64,000 bases of DNA from Luteibacter sp. Lineage in GTDB: Bacteria; Pseudomonadota; Gammaproteobacteria; Xanthomonadales; Rhodanobacteraceae. A program made the position numbers and the translations under genes. This document shows, in pieces, positions 36,278 to 45,445 of the stretch. Numbering within the stretch: the first letter of the stretch is position 1; every line of letters begins with the position of its first letter. Location: positions 62,001 to 126,000 of the forward strand of contig NZ_WNDO01000014.1 in the NCBI RefSeq assembly GCF_009912395.1, written 5' to 3'. A model generated the notes under the pieces. That model had not been told where the DNA came from. It saw only the letters and a list, made by a program, of their open reading frames with translations, and made no database searches.

Positions 36278-36893
36278 GGGCGGGGTCTCTCACCCGTTTC
36301 AGCGACTTGTAGAGCGTCGCTCGCGATACGCCAAGCACGCGCGCGATGTAGTTCGCCGCGTGCCGGATGTCGAACAGGCCGCGTTCGTCCAGCTGCGCCA
36401 CCAGCGATTCGCGCTGGGCGATGTCCAGCGCGGCCAGGCTGCTGCCCTGTTCGCCGAGGAAGGCCGCGACGAGATCGTTGATCTCCTCGCGCCAGTCCTC
36501 GCGGAACAGTACGGCGGGGCGCGGCGCGGTCTCGGCGAATCGCAGGAAGTCCTTCGATAACGCATGCATCGCCTCGAACATGCTCACGTCGATGTTGATG
36601 CAGAGCATGCCCACGGGCTTGCGGCGACCGTCGCGTAGCACGGCGGTCACCGATTTCATCGGGCGTCCATCGGCGTTGGTCTTCGGGTACGGACCGATCA
36701 CCGCGTCGTCCAGTGCGGTGACGTCGCCGATATCGTTGAGCGAATCGTCGCCGGGCGAGCGCCGCGACAACCGATTCGCGATATGCCGGATGCGGCCGGT
36801 GCCGAGGTCGTGGATGACAACCTCGGCATGTGGCTTGAGCACCGCCGCGATGGCGTCGGCGACGGGAACGAAGGCGGCGAGGAAATCGGTCAT
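36273..36893 (-). CDS. YheO-like PAS-domain/HTH transcriptional regulator
   Basis: A 206-residue protein with the N-terminal YheO-like PAS domain (FVPVADAIAAVLKPHAEVVI, later KSVTAVLRDGRRKPVGMLCI) and a C-terminal HTH (AANYIARVLGVSRATLYKSLKRV). YheO-type regulators include DauR, which controls D-amino-acid catabolism; the target here is unknown. Stop lies inside the adjacent hairpin repeat. Start ATG 36893 opens directly on the PAS domain. Confidence 0.85.
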   Translation of the reverse strand: MTDFLAAFVPVADAIAAVLKPHAEVVIHDLGTGRIRHIANRLSRRSPGDDSLNDIGDVTALDDAVIGPYPKTNADGRPMKSVTAVLRDGRRKPVGMLCINIDVSMFEAMHALSKDFLRFAETAPRPAVLFREDWREEINDLVAAFLGEQGSSLAALDIAQRESLVAQLDERGLFDIRHAANYIARVLGVSRATLYKSLKRVRDPAL

Positions 36894-36942
36894 CCGGCGA
36901 TCATGGTCGCCGCAAGACTTTCTGTCCAGGCTGGACTTCTGC

Positions 36943-37650
36943 TCAGTCCTTGTAGTCCAGGCTGGGATACCAGGTGGGTTTGCGGCCTTCCGGCGTGCAG
37001 TCGAGCACGGTCCACAGGGGCATCAGGTCGGGTGCGCCGCGTGGATCCTGGCCCGGGTCCGAGGTCTCGTCGCCCATCTCGCCGGCCCAGAACAGGCGGA
37101 TGACGCCGTCGCGCCGGGTGAAGACGTTGAACGCGGAGATGTCGCTGCCGTCCTTGGCGATGGCGTGGTAGTCGCGGCTGAAGGTTCCGTGGGTGTCGCC
37201 GTAGAGCTTCAGGTGATGCCAGCCCCGTTCGCGAGCGAAGGCCTGCATCCGCTCGTAGGGCGAGCGCGAGATCACGGCAAGCGCGACATTGCGTTCGATG
37301 TCCGCCGCCTCACCGTCCCAGGCGCTCAGCAATGAGGTGCACATGGGGCAGGGGCGTTCGCGTTGCGGGCCGTACATCCAGCTGTAGGTCACCAGGGTGT
37401 CCTTGTCACCGAACAGGCCGGCAAGGTCCGTGGCACCGTGCGCGCCGGTAAAACGGTAGTCGCCCTGCGCCTCGCCGCCGGGCGGAAGCGCGCGTCGCAG
37501 TTCGGCCACGCGTTCGATGTGGCGACGCAGTTCGATTTCCTCGGCGAGCAGTGCGTTGCGGGCGGTGCGATACGCAGTGCTCTCGTTGGGCATGCGATAG
37601 GTGTTGCGGGCGGCCAGTTCCGTGGCCGGAACAAGGGATTGGGCGCTCAT
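36943..37650 (-). CDS. DUF899 thioredoxin-fold-like protein
   Basis: A 235-residue DUF899 protein: conserved TYSWMYGPQRERPCPMCTSL (a CPMC thioredoxin-like pair near residue 110), AVISRSPYERMQAF and a C-terminal PEGRKPTWYPSLDY. The family has a thioredoxin-like fold and is often seen near glutathione S-transferase or SRPBCC genes. GGAGACCGAC precedes ATG 37650. It is 16 bases downstream of the GST gene in the same direction, so both are likely co-transcribed. Confidence 0.87.
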   Translation of the reverse strand: MSAQSLVPATELAARNTYRMPNESTAYRTARNALLAEEIELRRHIERVAELRRALPPGGEAQGDYRFTGAHGATDLAGLFGDKDTLVTYSWMYGPQRERPCPMCTSLLSAWDGEAADIERNVALAVISRSPYERMQAFARERGWHHLKLYGDTHGTFSRDYHAIAKDGSDISAFNVFTRRDGVIRLFWAGEMGDETSDPGQDPRGAPDLMPLWTVLDCTPEGRKPTWYPSLDYKD

Positions 37651-37666
37651 GTCGGTCTCCTTCGGG

Positions 37667-38326
37667 TCAGTCGCGGTCGGGGGCGCCGAGCGGGAACAGC
37701 GGGCGATAGGGCCGGGCCTCGTCAACGGCGCGGGCGAACGAGGGGCGGGCGAGCAGGCGGCGGCGATAGGCATGCACCTGCGCGAAGCGCGGGTCGATGG
37801 CATGCGTCCAGTCCGCGTAGAACAGGAACGGCGCGGCGCCGCAGTCGGCAAGGCTGAAGCGGTCGCCGGCGGCCCATTGGCGTCCGTCCATGTGGCGGTC
37901 GAGCCACGCGTAGGCGGTATCCAGCATCTGTCGGCATTCCTCGACGCCGCGAGGATCGCGCTGGTGCGCCGGGCGTATCGCGTCGAAGACGATTCGTTGC
38001 TGGGGCGTGGAGATGTAGTTGTCGAAGAAGCGGTCCATGCCGCGCACTTCCAGGGCGGCGCGGGGATCCTCCGGCAGCATCGGCGCCGGCCCGGGATGGT
38101 AGAGCTGGAGGTATTCGATGATCGTGCTGGCCTCGGTCACCGTGCGGTGGCCGTCGACCAGCACGGGGAATCGACGGATGGGCCAAAGTTCGGCGAACTC
38201 GGCGTAAACGTCGGGGTGCTCCGGCGAAAGCATCTTCCACTCGAACGGCGTGCCGTTTTCGTAGATCGCCGTCAGCGCCTTCTGGCAGTACGACGAGAAA
38301 GGATGGGCATAGAGCTTCAGGGTCAT
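37667..38326 (-). CDS. glutathione S-transferase family protein
   Basis: A 219-residue GST with a thioredoxin-type N-domain (MTLKLYAHPFSSYCQKALTA, Ser/Cys near residue 11-14), the cis-Pro region RRFPVLVDG and EAS..I (glutathione-binding), and an all-helical C-domain. It likely conjugates or uses glutathione on electrophiles. First gene of a pair with DUF899; divergent from the FAD monooxygenase. Confidence 0.9.
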   Translation of the reverse strand: MTLKLYAHPFSSYCQKALTAIYENGTPFEWKMLSPEHPDVYAEFAELWPIRRFPVLVDGHRTVTEASTIIEYLQLYHPGPAPMLPEDPRAALEVRGMDRFFDNYISTPQQRIVFDAIRPAHQRDPRGVEECRQMLDTAYAWLDRHMDGRQWAAGDRFSLADCGAAPFLFYADWTHAIDPRFAQVHAYRRRLLARPSFARAVDEARPYRPLFPLGAPDRD

Positions 38327-38376
38327 CGCGGTGGCCTCGGTGGCGTGTCGGTTACCTGATGACGTCGAACGGGCGG

Positions 38377-38390
38377 TGTCGTTTTCGACA
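38377..38390. promoter_or_regulatory. TGTCG-N4-CGACA palindrome
   Basis: A perfect 5-bp inverted repeat with a TTTT centre, midway between the divergent GST and FAD-monooxygenase starts. It may be an operator for a dimeric repressor; the regulator is unknown. Confidence 0.35.
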
Positions 38391-38430
38391 AACGCCGCGT
38401 TGCTATCATCCCGTCGACACGGAGGAATCG

Positions 38431-39606
38431 ATGAGAGTAGGGATCGTAGGCTACGGCACGGCGGGTCAGGCTGCCGCCATCCTGCTGGGGCGACAGGGAC
38501 ACGAGGTCACGGTATTCGAGAAAAGTCCGGTACTGGGGCCGGTGGGGGCGGGTTTCCTGCTCCAGCCGACCGGACTGGCGGTGCTCGATCGCCTGGCGCT
38601 TGCCGAAAAGGCACTGGCCCTGGGCCAGCGTATCGACGAACTGCATGGCACCACGCCGTCCGGCCGGGCGGTCATGGCCATGCGTTACGCGGACCGGCGT
38701 CCGGGTTGCTTCGGCCTGGGCATGACGCGGGGCGCGCTATTCGAATTGCTGCGCTCGGCGGACGCCGGGGCGACGACGGTTCGCACGGGAATTCGCATCG
38801 TGGCCCACGACGAGGCGACGTCCTCGCTCCACGACGAGGAAGGCCACGTCCATGGCCCCTTCGACCTCGTCGTCGTCGCGGATGGTGCGCATTCCGTGCT
38901 GCGCCCGCATTGCAAGGGACAGGTCCGTCGCGAGTCCCTGTATCCCTGGGGCGCCGTCTGGTGCCTGCTGCGGGTCGACGACTGGCATGCCCATGAGCAC
39001 CTCCTGCAACGCTATGCGGGCACGCGAACGATGATCGGCATGCTGCCGGTCGGTACGCGCCCGGGGCACGAGGGACGCTGGGTCACCTTCTTCTTCAGCC
39101 TGCCGGGCGATCGTGTCGAGTGTTTCGACGACGCGGCGCTGGACGATATGAAGCGCGAGGCGGTTGCGCTGTGGCCCGAGCTGGCGCCCCATCTTGCGTC
39201 GCTGGAGCGCGCCGATCAGCTGCACAAGGCGCGCTATCGCGACGTGGTGCTGCGTCGCCCTCATCACGGCCACCTGGTGGTCATCGGCGACGCTGCCCAC
39301 GCGATGAGCCCGCAGTTGGGGCAGGGCGTCAACATGGCGCTGCTGGACGCCGAGGCCCTTGCCGATGCGCTGGCGGCACACGACGACATCGACAAGGCGC
39401 TTGGCGCGTATCGTCGTGGTCGTCATGCGCACGTGCGCACCTACCAGTTCATGAGCCGCTGGCTGACCCCCTTGTTCCAGTCGGACCATGCCTGGCTAGG
39501 CCCCGGTCGCGATGCCTTGTTCGGGCCGATGGGACGTCTTCCCGGCGTGCGTGGCACGATGCTGGGCATCCTGAGTGGCGAGGCGCGACTGCGCCGGAAG
39601 CACTGA
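38431..39606 (+). CDS. FAD-dependent monooxygenase (UbiH/PHBH-like)
   Basis: A 391-residue group A flavoprotein: GYGTAGQAAAILLG (about 7-20), VVVADGAHSVLR (DG motif, about 150) and VVIGDAAHAMSPQLGQGVNMALLDAEAL (GD motif). Second such enzyme in the window after 27083-28231 but only of family similarity. GGAGGAATCG directly precedes the ATG, a very strong ribosome site. Substrate unknown; GST and DUF899 neighbours in the divergent operon hint at a detoxification theme. Confidence 0.9.
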   Translation: MRVGIVGYGTAGQAAAILLGRQGHEVTVFEKSPVLGPVGAGFLLQPTGLAVLDRLALAEKALALGQRIDELHGTTPSGRAVMAMRYADRRPGCFGLGMTRGALFELLRSADAGATTVRTGIRIVAHDEATSSLHDEEGHVHGPFDLVVVADGAHSVLRPHCKGQVRRESLYPWGAVWCLLRVDDWHAHEHLLQRYAGTRTMIGMLPVGTRPGHEGRWVTFFFSLPGDRVECFDDAALDDMKREAVALWPELAPHLASLERADQLHKARYRDVVLRRPHHGHLVVIGDAAHAMSPQLGQGVNMALLDAEALADALAAHDDIDKALGAYRRGRHAHVRTYQFMSRWLTPLFQSDHAWLGPGRDALFGPMGRLPGVRGTMLGILSGEARLRRKH

Positions 39607-39645
39607 ACGGTCAGGTTCATCCGGATATCTGTGAGGAAGTGATCC

Positions 39646-40677
39646 ATGGTTCGACGGTTCGTCGCGTTCACCCTGTCGCTGGCCCTGTGCGCATCCGCAT
39701 CGGTGGCGGTGCCGTTCTGGGGAGCGAAGAAATCCAGTCCGGCGGAAACCCCGCCCACCTCGCTGAAACCCGGTGAGTGGATATGGGGCGGTCGTGGTGC
39801 CTCGCCCGGTCCGATGGCGGTGATCGTCAGCCTTACCGAGCAGCGTGCCTACGCCTACCGCAACGGCATCCTCATCGGCGTGACCACGGTCAGCACGGGC
39901 AAGAAGGGCTACGAGACGCCGACGGGTGTGTTCACCATTCTGCAGAAGGACAAGGACCACCATTCGAAGAAGTACGACAACGCACCGATGCCGTACCAGC
40001 AACGCCTGACCTGGGATGGCGTGGCGCTGCACGCGGGTGGCCTGCCGGGCTTTCCCGAGTCGCACGGTTGCGTGCACATGCCCACGGAGTTCGCGCGCCT
40101 GCTGTTCGATGCCACCAACATGGGCATGACCGTGGTGGTCGCGAAGGAAGGCGCGGCACCGGTGACCGTGGTGCATCCCAGTGCCGTGATTCCCATCGAC
40201 CCGCGCAACGGAGCCGATCTGAAAGCGTCGCCGTTGGGTGATGGCGAGATGTTCCGCTGGCAGCCCGAGGCGTCGCCGACCGGTCCCATTTCCATGTTGC
40301 TGAGCGTGGTCGACGGTCGCGTGATCGTGTTCCGCAACGGCATCGAGATTGGCCGCAGTCGCATCGAGGTCACCGACCCGCTGGTGGGCACGCATGCCTT
40401 CATCGTGGCGGCGGGCTACATGCCGGATTCGCCGAAACGCGACGGCCTGCGCATGCCGAACTGGATCACGATCGGCATTCCCGGCCACGGCGACGAGGCC
40501 AACAAGGTGGTCGACGAGGCGCTCGTCGATCGCGTGGCGGTGCCGCGCGAGTTCATGGAGAAGCTGCTGCCGTTGCTCGTCCCCGGCTCGGTGCTGCTGG
40601 CCACCGACGAAAGCGTGCAACCATCGACGACCGGGCCGAAGCTCCAGGTCATCGATTCGGATCCGCCCCAGCCCTGA
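39646..40677 (+). CDS. L,D-transpeptidase (YkuD) with a degenerate second copy of its N-half
   Basis: A 343-residue exported protein (signal near MVRRFVAFTLSLALCASASVA). Catalytic YkuD motif is complete: His129 and SHGCVHMP with Cys142 and His144. Residues 57-98 (VSLTEQRAYAYRNGILIG.. TGVFTIL) are recalled by residues 215-256 (LSVVDGRVIVFRNGIEIG.. THAFIVAAG), so the C-terminal half looks like a decayed duplicate without catalytic residues. YkuD enzymes make 3-3 crosslinks in peptidoglycan or attach lipoproteins. It acts in the periplasm; the repeat may be a binding module. Confidence 0.9.
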   Translation: MVRRFVAFTLSLALCASASVAVPFWGAKKSSPAETPPTSLKPGEWIWGGRGASPGPMAVIVSLTEQRAYAYRNGILIGVTTVSTGKKGYETPTGVFTILQKDKDHHSKKYDNAPMPYQQRLTWDGVALHAGGLPGFPESHGCVHMPTEFARLLFDATNMGMTVVVAKEGAAPVTVVHPSAVIPIDPRNGADLKASPLGDGEMFRWQPEASPTGPISMLLSVVDGRVIVFRNGIEIGRSRIEVTDPLVGTHAFIVAAGYMPDSPKRDGLRMPNWITIGIPGHGDEANKVVDEALVDRVAVPREFMEKLLPLLVPGSVLLATDESVQPSTTGPKLQVIDSDPPQP

Positions 40678-40693
40678 GTGGCCTGATACGAAG

Positions 40694-40723
40694 CGTCCGG
40701 CGCGTTCCGAAACGCGCCGGACG
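40694..40723. terminator. bidirectional hairpin terminator
   Basis: CGTCCGGCGCGTT (40694-40706) pairs perfectly with AACGCGCCGGACG (40711-40723) in the 54-base gap between convergent L,D-transpeptidase and nuclease genes. Confidence 0.6.
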
Positions 40724-40731
40724 ATCCGGGA

Positions 40732-41499
40732 TTACTTCGGCAGCGGCAGCGAGATGGCGCGCGACTTCACCGTCGCGGAAAGCGCCGGGAACGGGTCGAT
40801 ACCCGTTTCGGTGATGATCGCGTTGATCGTCACCACGGTGCAGACGGGCGCGTCGACGTTCGAGCAACGCCAGGCGCCGGCACCGACGGACGGATCGTAG
40901 ATCGCCTTCCAGGTGTAGTTCGGCACGATGACCGAGTCCGCACCGATGGTGTCGGGCGTCGGGCCGTCGAAGGCCGGGCCCGTCACGACGAAGACTTCGC
41001 CGTCGTTGGTGGCCATCGTGCGCACGGTCGTTTCGATGCGTTCCCACTTGCCGGTGTTCAGCGTGTGGCTCTGCGGCACCATGTTGGCGAGCGAGAAGCT
41101 CTGGCGCTGGGCAGTGGCGTTCGGCTCGTCGCCCGACGGGGTCATGTGGCCGCGATCGTAGCCGCTGCCCTTGTAGTCCGTCAGCTGGGCACGGTCCGCC
41201 ACGGGAATGGCGGTCTCGGCGTGGAAGGCATCCTTGCGCGGGGTGTTCTGCGCATCGGCGATCTGCTGGGCGGTGAGGTGCTCGGCCGACCACAGCGGTC
41301 CCTTGGTCACGCCGGAGGCAAGCAGCGAATAGGCATCGAAGCACAGCGGGGTGGTGCGCTCGGCGAGCGAGGTATCGTTGAGGTCGGGCGCCGAGCCGCC
41401 CTGGAACAGTTGCGGGCATTGCGTATCCGACGCATGGACCGCACCACCGATAAGCAATCCGAAAACCACGCAGAACGCGCGCGCATGACGATTGAGCAT
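40732..41499 (-). CDS. secreted DNA/RNA non-specific endonuclease (NUC1/EndA-like)
   Basis: A 255-residue exported protein (signal MLNRHARAFCVVFGLLIGGAVHA). The His-Me finger motif is present as YDRGHMTPSGDEPN (catalytic His in DRGH, around residue 118) with SLANMVPQSHTLN (metal-binding Asn) after it. Members cleave DNA and RNA without sequence specificity with Mg and are nutritional or competence nucleases, secreted or periplasmic. Upstream region to 41623 carries the divergent? No: the LysR gene continues in the same direction 124 bases upstream, so this gene has its own short promoter region. Confidence 0.9.
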   Translation of the reverse strand: MLNRHARAFCVVFGLLIGGAVHASDTQCPQLFQGGSAPDLNDTSLAERTTPLCFDAYSLLASGVTKGPLWSAEHLTAQQIADAQNTPRKDAFHAETAIPVADRAQLTDYKGSGYDRGHMTPSGDEPNATAQRQSFSLANMVPQSHTLNTGKWERIETTVRTMATNDGEVFVVTGPAFDGPTPDTIGADSVIVPNYTWKAIYDPSVGAGAWRCSNVDAPVCTVVTINAIITETGIDPFPALSATVKSRAISLPLPK

Positions 41500-41623
41500 G
41501 TGTTGTTCCCCATGAAAGCGACGGATCCCCCGTTCGCGAGGCCGACATTCTTGCCGCATCCGATGACGAATGCGGGACAAGGGCAACGTCGAAATGCGAC
41601 GTCGCTCGCAATTCGAGCTTTCG

Positions 41624-42526
41624 TCAGTGCTCGAAGGCGTTGTCGCCGATCGTTTCGGCCAGGTAGTTCACGAACGACGCGATGCGCGCGGAGATGGCCG
41701 TGTTGCGGTAGTACACGGCATTGATCGGCTGGCGGACATCCTGCCGCAGTGTCGGCAACACCTCCACGAGCGTGCCCGCATCGCGATCCGTGCGAGTCAT
41801 GAAGTCGGAAAGGCAGACGATGCCGTTGCCTTCCAGCGCAAGGTGGCGCAGCGTTTCGCCGCTGGACGAACCTATGGTTGGCTTGATGTGCAGGGGCTGG
41901 CGCTTCGCATCGAGCAACGGCCACTGGTTGAGCATGTCCAGCTCGGTGAATCCAAGCAGTGAATGCCGCGACAGGTCGGCCACCTTGCGTGGCGTGCCGT
42001 GTTTTTCAAGATAGGCCGGACTGGCCAGGCAGCGCAGGCGGCTGCTGCCGATGGGGCGCGCATGCAACGTGGAGTCGCGCAGGCGACCGATGCGCAGCGC
42101 GACATCGGTGCGCCGTTCGAGAAGGTCGATGAAGCCTTCGCTGCTGTGCAGTTCGAGTTCCACTTCGGGATAGCGCTCGCGGTAACCGGCGACCAGCGGC
42201 ACCACCACGTGCAGGATGAAGGGCGAGGCGGCATCGACGCGCAGGCGGCCGGCCGGGCGACTGCGGCGCTCGGCCATCTGCTCCTCGGCATTCTCCACGG
42301 CGGCGACGATCTCGCGGGCGCGCTCCAGAAAGGCCTGGCCTTCGTCCGTGAGTTCGATGCGTCGGGTGGTCCGTCGCAGCAGGGTGGTCTTGAGCTTCTG
42401 TTCGAGTCGGCCGAGCGTGCGGCTGGCGGCCGAGATCGTCTGGTCGAGCTGCTGCGCGGCGCTGGTGATCGAGCCCGTATCGACGACGGTGATGAAGTTC
42501 TGGATCTCGTCGAGGGTGATGTTCAT
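41624..42526 (-). CDS. LysR-family transcriptional regulator
   Basis: A 300-residue LysR regulator: HTH DTGSITSAAQQLDQTISAAS, then LRRTTRRIELTDEG and effector domain with RTDVALRIGRL near 145. It is divergent from the AraC gene (120 bases) and runs toward the nuclease gene. The natural start ATG 42526 (MNITLDEIQNF) is chosen; longer starts overlap the intergenic region. Confidence 0.92.
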   Translation of the reverse strand: MNITLDEIQNFITVVDTGSITSAAQQLDQTISAASRTLGRLEQKLKTTLLRRTTRRIELTDEGQAFLERAREIVAAVENAEEQMAERRSRPAGRLRVDAASPFILHVVVPLVAGYRERYPEVELELHSSEGFIDLLERRTDVALRIGRLRDSTLHARPIGSSRLRCLASPAYLEKHGTPRKVADLSRHSLLGFTELDMLNQWPLLDAKRQPLHIKPTIGSSSGETLRHLALEGNGIVCLSDFMTRTDRDAGTLVEVLPTLRQDVRQPINAVYYRNTAISARIASFVNYLAETIGDNAFEH

Positions 42527-42646
42527 CGTTGCGTTCGGCTCAAGGATGAATCGCTTATACGCGGCTTTCAGGGCAAAAGTAAGAGGCGGTCTGCGAAGGC
42601 TGCCGAGGTAATTGTCGTGAAAGGTTGCGCCCGGGATCATGGCGCC

Positions 42647-43516
42647 ATGCCCGCGTCCATCCATCCGCCCCGCTTCGACCCTGCCTGCGAACCCGGGCCG
42701 GACTGGGCCGCGCTGCGTTCGGAGCGGACCGACACGGTGGCGGGCGACGATGTAGGGCATCCGCTGGATGGCCTGCTGTCTACGCGTGTCTGGCTCGAAG
42801 TGCCCCGGTATGCGGGCAAGATCGCCCTGTCGACCACGCGCATCACGCTGGTGGCCTCGGGCCGGCTGCGCATCGGCCATCGCTCGGACGAGCCGCAGGC
42901 GTTGCCCGGGCAGGTGATCCTGTTTCGCCGCTGCGAGACGTATCGCGTGCATGGCGATTCGTTATCGGGCCATGTGATCAACCTCGACGTGCAGCCGGGC
43001 TATCTTCGCGACCTGGGCCTTGGCGAGGACGATATCGCGCTCGCGTTGGCGAATTCGCCGGGCGCCAACCTCGTGCTGTTGCGTCTGTTCCGCGAGTCGC
43101 GCACCCAGACGCACCACCTGCCCTGGGACGCCCGCGCCATGCTCGCGCAGTGGCTGGCGTCGTCCCAGCGCGTGGCGACCCACGCACCGACGCACTGGGC
43201 GGCGCGCCTGCGCACATACCTTGCCGAACACTGGAACGAACGCTGCCCGTTGACTGTGCTCGGCGAGGTCGCCGAATGTCATCCGGTGACGATCGCACGG
43301 TACTTTCCCATCCATTTCGGCTATACGCCACTGGATTACATGCGCCTGCTGAAGGCCGAACAGGCGGTATGCCAGTTGCTGCGCACCGGTCACTCGGTGA
43401 CGGACATCGCCCATCGCTGCGGTTTCTCCGACCATAGCCACCTGACCCGCACGTTGCGTCAGTTGACCGGCCTCACGCCGGTGGAACTGCGCCGGCTTGG
43501 GCCCACGACACGCTGA
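42647..43516 (+). CDS. AraC-family transcriptional regulator
   Basis: A 289-residue regulator: N-terminal AraC-binding-like domain (cupin-like, with ALPGQVILFRRCETYRVHG) and C-terminal HTH pair (LGEVAECHPVTIARYF; AHRCGFSDHSHLTRTLRQLTG). It belongs to the AraC/XylS families that respond to small organics. The gene it controls is not adjacent, only the divergent LysR is. Confidence 0.88.
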   Translation: MPASIHPPRFDPACEPGPDWAALRSERTDTVAGDDVGHPLDGLLSTRVWLEVPRYAGKIALSTTRITLVASGRLRIGHRSDEPQALPGQVILFRRCETYRVHGDSLSGHVINLDVQPGYLRDLGLGEDDIALALANSPGANLVLLRLFRESRTQTHHLPWDARAMLAQWLASSQRVATHAPTHWAARLRTYLAEHWNERCPLTVLGEVAECHPVTIARYFPIHFGYTPLDYMRLLKAEQAVCQLLRTGHSVTDIAHRCGFSDHSHLTRTLRQLTGLTPVELRRLGPTTR

Positions 43517-43594
43517 CGCGTGGGGCGGTCGTCTCAACACGATCTCCATCCCCGCTCCAACGAATCGCGACACGACGGGGCCATGCTCAGTTAA

Positions 43595-43654
43595 GGCCAC
43601 CCCGGTGCCGTGCGCCCCGACCCCCGGACCCCGCTTGGCGGCGCCCGGGTGGCC
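43595..43654. terminator. long GC-rich hairpin between convergent genes
   Basis: GGCCACCCCGGTGCCG (43595-43610) pairs with CGGCGCCCGGGTGGCC (43639-43654) with one mismatch and one G-U. It lies between the AraC gene and the lytR-type gene, which converge, so it may stop transcription from both. Confidence 0.5.
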
Positions 43655-43658
43655 TCCC

Positions 43659-44378
43659 TCACAGTCCGAGCGCGCCCCGTAGCCCGTCCACATAGGAGCG
43701 GCTGGCGCGAACGAGGGTGCCGTCGATCAGGCGTACGAGGCAGTCGCGATTCGACAAGGCTTCCAGTTCGGCGACGCGATCCACGCGCACGATGGTGGAG
43801 CGATGGATGCGGATGAAGCACGCCGGATCCAGCACGCGCTCGATCTGCTGCATGGTTTCCCGCACGAGGTGGACCCGATCGCCGACATGCAGGCCGACGT
43901 AATCGCCGCTGGCTTCGATCCATTCGACGTCCGATGTGCGCACCACGACGTCGCGATGGCCGAGGCGTGCCGTGAAGCAGCGGGCATACGGACCTTCGCG
44001 CACGCTGGTCGATGCGATGGGGTGCAGGTGTTTTCGTGCACGACCCAGTGCTTCGTCGAAACGGGCGTCGTCGATGGGCTTGAGCAGGTAGTCGACGGCG
44101 GCGGCTTCGAACGCACGCAGGGCGTACTGGTCGTAGGCGGTAAGCATGATCGGCAGCGGTCGCCGCTCGGCGGGCAAGGCGTCGAGCACGTCGAAACCGC
44201 TCAGCCCAGGCATGCGTACATCGAGAAAGGCGATATCGAAGGCCTGTTCCTTCAGTAGCTCGACGGCCTGCTCGCCGTCGCCACATTCCGCGATGGCCAG
44301 GACATCGTCATGGCGTTCCAGCCGGAGCCGGACGCCGCGTCGGGAAAGCGGTTCATCATCGACCACGAGCACGCGCAT
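43659..44378 (-). CDS. LytTR-type response regulator
   Basis: A 239-residue response regulator: receiver with Asp7/Asp8 (VVDDEP), phosphoacceptor Asp53 in FLDVRMPG and a C-terminal LytTR DNA-binding domain (VEWIEASGDYVGLHVGDRVH, FIRIHRSTIVRVD, ASRSYVDGLR). LytTR proteins bind direct repeats, often controlling a neighbouring membrane gene. Its start shares one base with the stop of the histidine kinase gene (TGATG on the minus strand), so the pair is translationally coupled. Targets unknown. Confidence 0.93.
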   Translation of the reverse strand: MRVLVVDDEPLSRRGVRLRLERHDDVLAIAECGDGEQAVELLKEQAFDIAFLDVRMPGLSGFDVLDALPAERRPLPIMLTAYDQYALRAFEAAAVDYLLKPIDDARFDEALGRARKHLHPIASTSVREGPYARCFTARLGHRDVVVRTSDVEWIEASGDYVGLHVGDRVHLVRETMQQIERVLDPACFIRIHRSTIVRVDRVAELEALSNRDCLVRLIDGTLVRASRSYVDGLRGALGL

Positions 44379-45445
44379 CAGGCGCCCTCCGGTGAATGGT
44401 CGACTCGGAACGGTAGCGCGATATCGACACGGCATCCGCCGTTGGCGGCGATTGCCAGCTCGACACGCTGCGCATCGCCATACAGCCTCAGCAGCCGCTC
44501 CCGGACGTTGTTCAGCCCGATTGCGCCCGGTCGTTCCGCTTCGCATCCCGCCGCCGGTGGGCCGTCGTTGCGGATGACGATGTTCAGCGTTTCTCCATCG
44601 CGCGCTACGCGCAGTTCGATATGACCCGGCTCGCGCAGGCGGGCGATGCCGTGCCGCACCGCGTTCTCCACGAGGGGCTGGATCAGCAGGCTGGGAACCC
44701 GGGCGCGAAGCACGTCAGGGCCCGCGCGCACGTCGAGTATCAGCCGCTCACCGAGGCGCGCTTTTTCGATATCCAGGTAGAGCGTGGTGGTGGCCAGCTC
44801 TTCCGCCAACGACACCTCGTGCGAGTGGTCGTCCTCCAAGGTGGTTCGCAGCAGGTCGCCCAGGGTGGCGAGCATCCGCGTGGCATCGTCGTTGCGCCGC
44901 TCGGTCACCAGCGCGGAGATCGCGTTGAGGGTGTTGAACAAGAAGTGGGGGTTAATCTGGTAGCGCAGCGCGCGAAGCTCGGCTTCGCGGGCGAGGGCCT
45001 GGGCCTCGTGCAGGCGCTCCCTTGCGCCGCGCAACTCGTACGCATGGGAGACGATGCCGTGGATGGCGCAGAAGGCGATGTAGGCGAGCCAGCAGCCGTC
45101 GAGGCCGGCCAGCGTACGGAACCAGCTGAAGCTCGGCAGGCGCCCCCAATGGATCGCCAGCAGCTGGATCACCGCATTGTTGAGCACCGAGAAGACGTAG
45201 CCGGCCGCCAGCATCACCAGTACCAGCGCCCACAGGGGGATGCGACGCCATAGTCCGCGCTGCAATGCCGTGAGCGGAACGCTCCACAGCACGAAGGCGA
45301 TGACCAGGAAGGCGCGCACCGCGATGGCATGTTCGTAGCCAAGCTCCGCCAGGCCCACGACGGCCATGCACGCGATGATCGGCGACCCTGCGAGGATCGG
45401 CAGCAGGAACGGCACCTCATGGCGTCGCGACGGGAGAATCTTCAA
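44378..45445 (-). CDS. LytS/YehU-type sensor histidine kinase
   Basis: A 355-residue membrane kinase with about five N-terminal helices (LAGSPIIACMAVVGLAEL, AFLVIAFVLWSVPL, WALVLVMLAAGYVFSV), a His_kinase domain with the phospho-His in YQINPHFLFNTLNAIS (around residue 172) and an HATPase domain (LVENAVRHGI, IGLNNVRERLLRLYG). Forms a LytS-LytR-like pair with the following gene, as in YehU/YehT and LytS/LytR, which sense pyruvate or membrane state. Start at ATG 45445; MKILPSRR is before TM1. Confidence 0.92.
   Translation of the reverse strand: MKILPSRRHEVPFLLPILAGSPIIACMAVVGLAELGYEHAIAVRAFLVIAFVLWSVPLTALQRGLWRRIPLWALVLVMLAAGYVFSVLNNAVIQLLAIHWGRLPSFSWFRTLAGLDGCWLAYIAFCAIHGIVSHAYELRGARERLHEAQALAREAELRALRYQINPHFLFNTLNAISALVTERRNDDATRMLATLGDLLRTTLEDDHSHEVSLAEELATTTLYLDIEKARLGERLILDVRAGPDVLRARVPSLLIQPLVENAVRHGIARLREPGHIELRVARDGETLNIVIRNDGPPAAGCEAERPGAIGLNNVRERLLRLYGDAQRVELAIAANGGCRVDIALPFRVDHSPEGA

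Noticed and set aside
38377..38390. TGTCG-TTTT-CGACA considered as a terminator
   Set aside because: Stem is only 5 bp and it lies between divergent starts, so an operator is likelier; still only a candidate.
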